From contig LBFQ01000039.1 in the NCBI GenBank assembly GCA_000980735.1, positions 1-8,179 of the forward strand: 8,179 nt of DNA. The letters run 5' to 3'. The notes under the pieces are model-generated. The model did not search any database. It was not told where the DNA came from and was given only the letters and a program-made list of their open reading frames with translations. Both the position numbers and the translations under genes were made by a program. Shown here piece after piece: positions 5,515 through 8,179 of the stretch (the first letter of the stretch is position 1; each line of letters starts with the position of its first letter). The stretch is from Candidatus Caldipriscus sp. T1.2. GTDB lineage: Bacteria; Hydrothermota; Hydrothermia; LBFQ01.

Positions 5515-6812
5515 TGGACAGCTTCAAGAAATTAAAAAACCTTATCAAGAAGAAAAGCGCAAGGATATGCGTAATAGGTGGGGGATATGTGGGTCTTCCC
5601 TTAGCGGTGGAGTTCGCAAAGGCGGGCTTCAAAACAACCGTCTTTGACATAGACGTATCAAAGGTAAGGAGCATAAACGAGGGTAAAAGCTATATAGAGG
5701 ATATACCATCGGATGAGCTCGCAAGGTTGGTAAATGATGGGTACCTTGAGGGTATGAGCAATAAAGGCGCAATATCCTCAGCGCAGGTGATAGTGGTTAC
5801 CGTACCTACACCTCTAAATGAAAAGGGGGAACCCGACGTTTCATATATTGTTAGAGCATTTAATGATATAGCGGACTATATGCAACCGCCCGTTTTGATA
5901 AGCCTTGAGAGTACCACGTATCCGGGTCATACGGAGGAGTTGGGGGAGTTTCTAAAAAGTAGGGGATTTAAGTATGGGGAGGATTTCTTCTTGGGTTTTT
6001 CACCAGAGAGGATCAATCCGGGGGATAAGGTATGGAAGTTCCATAATACGCCTAAAATTGTTGGGGGTTTGGATCCTAAGGCAACCGAGCTCTTGGTGGA
6101 TTTTTACTCTCATGCGGTTGAAAAGGTAATACCCGTCTCAAACGCGAGAACCGCGGAGATGACAAAGCTCCTTGAAAACACGTTTAGGGCGTTAAATATA
6201 GCCCTTGTAAATGAGTTTGCCATAATTTCTCACAAGCTCAACGTTGACGTTTGGGAGGTAATAGAGGCTGCGGCCACAAAGCCCTTTGGATTTATGAAGT
6301 TTTACCCGGGTCCGGGTGTGGGTGGGCATTGCATACCTATAGATCCCATATACCTCCTGTGGAAGGTAAAAAGCCTCGGTATAAACGCGGAGCTTATAGA
6401 ACTTGCCGATAAAATCAACAAGTACATGCCAAAATTCACCGTTTCCCTCCTTGAGGATGCATTAAAAAAGGCGGGAAGGAAAATTGAGGGGGAAAGGATC
6501 CTAATTGTGGGGTTGGCATACAAAAAGAACATATCGGATACACGGGAAAGCCCCGCGATAGAAATAATGCACATTTTGAGGTCAAAGGGCGCGGAAGTAG
6601 CTTACCACGATCCCCATGTTCCCACATTCGGAAATATGAAATCCATGGATCTAAAGAAGTCGCTTGATTGGACCGATGTGGTTATGATAACCACCGACCA
6701 CGATAATGTAAATTACGAGCTTATAGCGGAGAATGCGGAGATAATAGTGGATACGAAAAACGTCATAAGGAGGAAGGGGTTAAAACCCTTGGGCAAACTT
6801 GTGGTTTTATGA
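5514..6812 (+). CDS. wbpA: UDP-N-acetyl-D-hexosamine 6-dehydrogenase (WbpA-like nucleotide-sugar dehydrogenase)
   Basis: The enzyme oxidises C6 of a UDP-linked sugar twice with NAD+, giving a uronic acid for surface polysaccharide. It has 432 residues and three regions: an N-terminal Rossmann domain (ICVIGGGYVGLPLA, about 18-31; VTVPTPLNEKGEPD; LESTTYPGHTEE), a central helix with KLLENTFRALNIALVNE (from about 218), and a C-terminal NAD-domain-like half (ILIVGLAYKKNISDTRESPA, about 329-348). The catalytic Cys is in PGPGVGGHCIPIDP, at about residue 273. The stretch TKPFGFMKFYPGPGVGG closely resembles WbpA-type UDP-GlcNAc dehydrogenases rather than UDP-glucose dehydrogenases; UDP-GalNAc or UDP-ManNAc as substrate cannot be excluded. 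I chose ATG 5514, overlapping the argF TGA by one base, over GTG 5511 directly before it. There is no obvious ribosome binding site, so coupling to argF is likely. No other sugar-pathway gene (WbpB, D, E, I) is adjacent. Its stop overlaps the meaB start (ATGA). Confidence 0.93.
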   Translation: MDSFKKLKNLIKKKSARICVIGGGYVGLPLAVEFAKAGFKTTVFDIDVSKVRSINEGKSYIEDIPSDELARLVNDGYLEGMSNKGAISSAQVIVVTVPTPLNEKGEPDVSYIVRAFNDIADYMQPPVLISLESTTYPGHTEELGEFLKSRGFKYGEDFFLGFSPERINPGDKVWKFHNTPKIVGGLDPKATELLVDFYSHAVEKVIPVSNARTAEMTKLLENTFRALNIALVNEFAIISHKLNVDVWEVIEAAATKPFGFMKFYPGPGVGGHCIPIDPIYLLWKVKSLGINAELIELADKINKYMPKFTVSLLEDALKKAGRKIEGERILIVGLAYKKNISDTRESPAIEIMHILRSKGAEVAYHDPHVPTFGNMKSMDLKKSLDWTDVVMITTDHDNVNYELIAENAEIIVDTKNVIRRKGLKPLGKLVVL

Positions 6813-7723
6813 GGGATCTTGGGGAGATATTGGAGGGTTTTGAAAGGGGTGATGAGAGGGCACTCGCAAGACTTATAACGTTTGTTGAAAATCTTTGGGA
6901 AATAGATGAGATCTTCAGGAGGATATATCCAAAGGTGGGGAAGGCTTACAGGGTGGGAATAACGGGTCCCCCTGGGGCGGGAAAAAGTACTTTGGTTGAT
7001 AAACTCGCGGTGGAGATTTTGGAGAGGGGATTTAGGGTATCAATAATAGCAGTGGATCCCTCATCACCCTTCACGGGGGGGGCGGTTTTGGGGGATAGGC
7101 TTAGGATGGTTAAGGCTATGGAGAGGGGGATATTCATAAGGAGTATGGCATCAAGGGGAAGCCTTGGGGGGCTTGCGGAAACCACGGGTATGGTGGCGGA
7201 TGTCCTTGACGCATTCGGGTACGATATGGTTCTAATAGAGACGGTGGGGGTTGGGCAATCCGAGGTTGATGTGGTTAAGGCTACGGATACGGTGGTGGTA
7301 GTACTTGTTCCGGAGGCGGGGGATTCCGTTCAGGCTTTAAAGGCGGGGCTTATGGAAACCGCGGACGTTTTCGTAGTAAATAAGGCGGATAGGGAGGGGG
7401 CGGATAGGTTCGTAAGGGAGCTTTCTGCGGTTGTATCTTTATCTCCGAACGAGTGGAAACCCCCAATAATAAAGACCGTCGCCCTGAGCGGTGAAGGTAT
7501 AAAGGACCTCGCGGATGCCATACTAAAACACAGGGATTTTCTCGGGGAAAGGCTGAAGGAAAAGAGGATAAACAGGATGGTGGAGCAGATAGAAAACCTC
7601 CTTACAAAGAGATTTTTAAATAAGGTTAGGCAAAAGTACGATATAAGGAAGATGTTTGAAGGTGGAAACTTCAAGAACCCTTACGAAGTTTTGGGAATAC
7701 TTGAGAGGGAGTTTTTGGACTGA
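6809..7723 (+). CDS. meaB: MeaB/ArgK-family GTPase, chaperone of methylmalonyl-CoA mutase
   Basis: MeaB is a SIMIBI-class G protein that gates cofactor loading and protects methylmalonyl-CoA mutase from inactivation. The 304-residue length is normal. Motifs in order are the N-terminal helical region with RALARLITFVEN, Walker A GPPGAGKS (53-60), the family signature VDPSSPFTGGAVLGDR (82-97), the switch region SMASRGSLGGLA (112-123), Walker B/switch ETVGVGQSE (144-152) and the guanine-specificity motif NKAD (191-194). The C-terminal part (about 255-304) is helical, consistent with the dimerisation arm of the family. The older name ArgK (a supposed arginine transport kinase) should not be used. 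The B12 subunit at 1786 in the same run of genes supports the assignment. The ATG overlaps the upstream stop, with no clear ribosome binding site. The related chaperone-mutase fusion IcmF is excluded, because no mutase domain is attached. Confidence 0.96.
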   Translation: MRDLGEILEGFERGDERALARLITFVENLWEIDEIFRRIYPKVGKAYRVGITGPPGAGKSTLVDKLAVEILERGFRVSIIAVDPSSPFTGGAVLGDRLRMVKAMERGIFIRSMASRGSLGGLAETTGMVADVLDAFGYDMVLIETVGVGQSEVDVVKATDTVVVVLVPEAGDSVQALKAGLMETADVFVVNKADREGADRFVRELSAVVSLSPNEWKPPIIKTVALSGEGIKDLADAILKHRDFLGERLKEKRINRMVEQIENLLTKRFLNKVRQKYDIRKMFEGGNFKNPYEVLGILEREFLD

Positions 7724-8179
7724 GGGACCCCTCCTTTGGGCGAAACTTTTCGCTTTAAGCTCCTTAATTTTCTTGATTTCGGTTATCCCCAAGGGAAACT
7801 TTCAAGAAGTTTACAGAAATCTTCTGCTGGGCTTTGTTCCGTTTTACATAATCGCGGTTCAACATGCAACGATACCCTTCCCGAAAATTAAGGGGGGACT
7901 TTTCAAGATATCGGCTTATTTAAGCTTCGCTTTTATGCTTCTTGGCTATTTCCTTAACAGCTTGGCTTTCAAGTTGGGTTTCTTGCTCTTTCTCTCCTTC
8001 CAGCTCCTTCCCCTTATTTATTACCGCCTTAAAATCTCCAAAAAGATCTACGACAGGATCTCTTACATGTTTATGGGCTTGGCTTTCCTTGCGGGGGTTT
8101 TCTCATTATTTTTGGATGGAAAGGCTTTCTTGCATGCCCTATTCTTGGGGTTTGAGCTTGGTATGTTTTTGGGTTGTAT
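7701..8179 (+). CDS. Unrecognised multi-pass membrane protein, N-terminal part (3' end outside window)
   Basis: A frame in the +1 phase relative to meaB stays open from at least 7662 to the right edge. I place the start tentatively at TTG 7701 (GTG 7662 is the alternative), so the gene overlaps meaB by about 23 bases. The 159 visible residues are strongly hydrophobic, with likely helices at about 12-29, 40-58, 70-90, 92-108, 120-138 and 142-159, separated by basic loops such as YYRLKISKK. Hydrophobicity in this frame throughout, and stops in the others, make it a real gene. I do not recognise the family with certainty. The segment LDGKAFLHALFLGFELGMFLG has the His-in-helix, H-A-x-x-x-G-F layout of NnrS-like and haem-copper-oxidase-related membrane proteins; this is a weak resemblance. 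Its codons include CTT, CTC and CGC more often than in the upstream genes, which may just reflect leucine-rich content. Confidence 0.72.
   Translation, partial: MRGSFWTEGPLLWAKLFALSSLIFLISVIPKGNFQEVYRNLLLGFVPFYIIAVQHATIPFPKIKGGLFKISAYLSFAFMLLGYFLNSLAFKLGFLLFLSFQLLPLIYYRLKISKKIYDRISYMFMGLAFLAGVFSLFLDGKAFLHALFLGFELGMFLGC

Noticed and set aside
1691..7755. The 12-mer AAACTTTTCGCT occurs at about 1695-1706 and again near 7743-7754
   Set aside because: A 12-base match between two sites in 8 kb of AT-leaning sequence is expected by chance, and neither site has a shared setting.

Overview
The window looks like a thermophilic bacterium, possibly from a little-cultivated lineage. The clues are charged, compact proteins, arginine encoded almost only by AGG/AGA, frequent ATA isoleucine codons, genes packed with 1-4 base overlaps, and few good Shine-Dalgarno sites. 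The phylum cannot be fixed from this sequence. The DGGYIVAG/SFGAG repeat protein with its Ser-Pro-Thr-Val tail reminds me of uncultivated hot-spring and vent bacteria, but that is recollection, not a search result.

Layout. Positions 2-268 (+) are the C-terminal end of amidophosphoribosyltransferase (PurF), cut by the window edge. Facing it, 338-1444 (-) encodes six ~52-residue repeats and a low-complexity tail, probably a secreted beta-propeller-like protein. Its signal peptide (1441-1527) lies in a different frame and ends in a stop that overlaps the GTG of the repeat frame, so the gene is frameshifted or the sequence has an error. Upstream, 1643-1676 is an isolated scrap of the same repeat, which suggests a decayed or recombined paralogue.

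From 1786 to the right edge, all genes are on + and nearly contiguous: a stand-alone B12-binding subunit of an acyl-CoA mutase, a one-helix PASTA protein, a LiuC-like enoyl-CoA hydratase, a TPR lipoprotein, ornithine carbamoyltransferase (argF), a WbpA-like UDP-N-acetylhexosamine dehydrogenase, the mutase chaperone GTPase MeaB, and an unrecognised multi-pass membrane protein running off the end.

Functional picture. The B12 subunit, the hydratase and MeaB fit propionyl-/methylmalonyl-CoA metabolism, for example from branched-chain amino acids. The large mutase subunit is not in the window. argF (arginine synthesis) and the sugar dehydrogenase (surface polysaccharide precursors) seem to share only the transcript. 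The PASTA protein and TPR lipoprotein probably act at the envelope.

Regulation. Three transcription-unit starts (1527 on -, 1786 and 3543 on +) each have a TATAAT/TAAAAT hexamer ending 8-9 bases before the start codon and no usable ribosome binding site in that short gap. This is the expected geometry for leaderless mRNAs. I found no rRNA, tRNA, CRISPR array, transposase or convincing rho-independent terminator.
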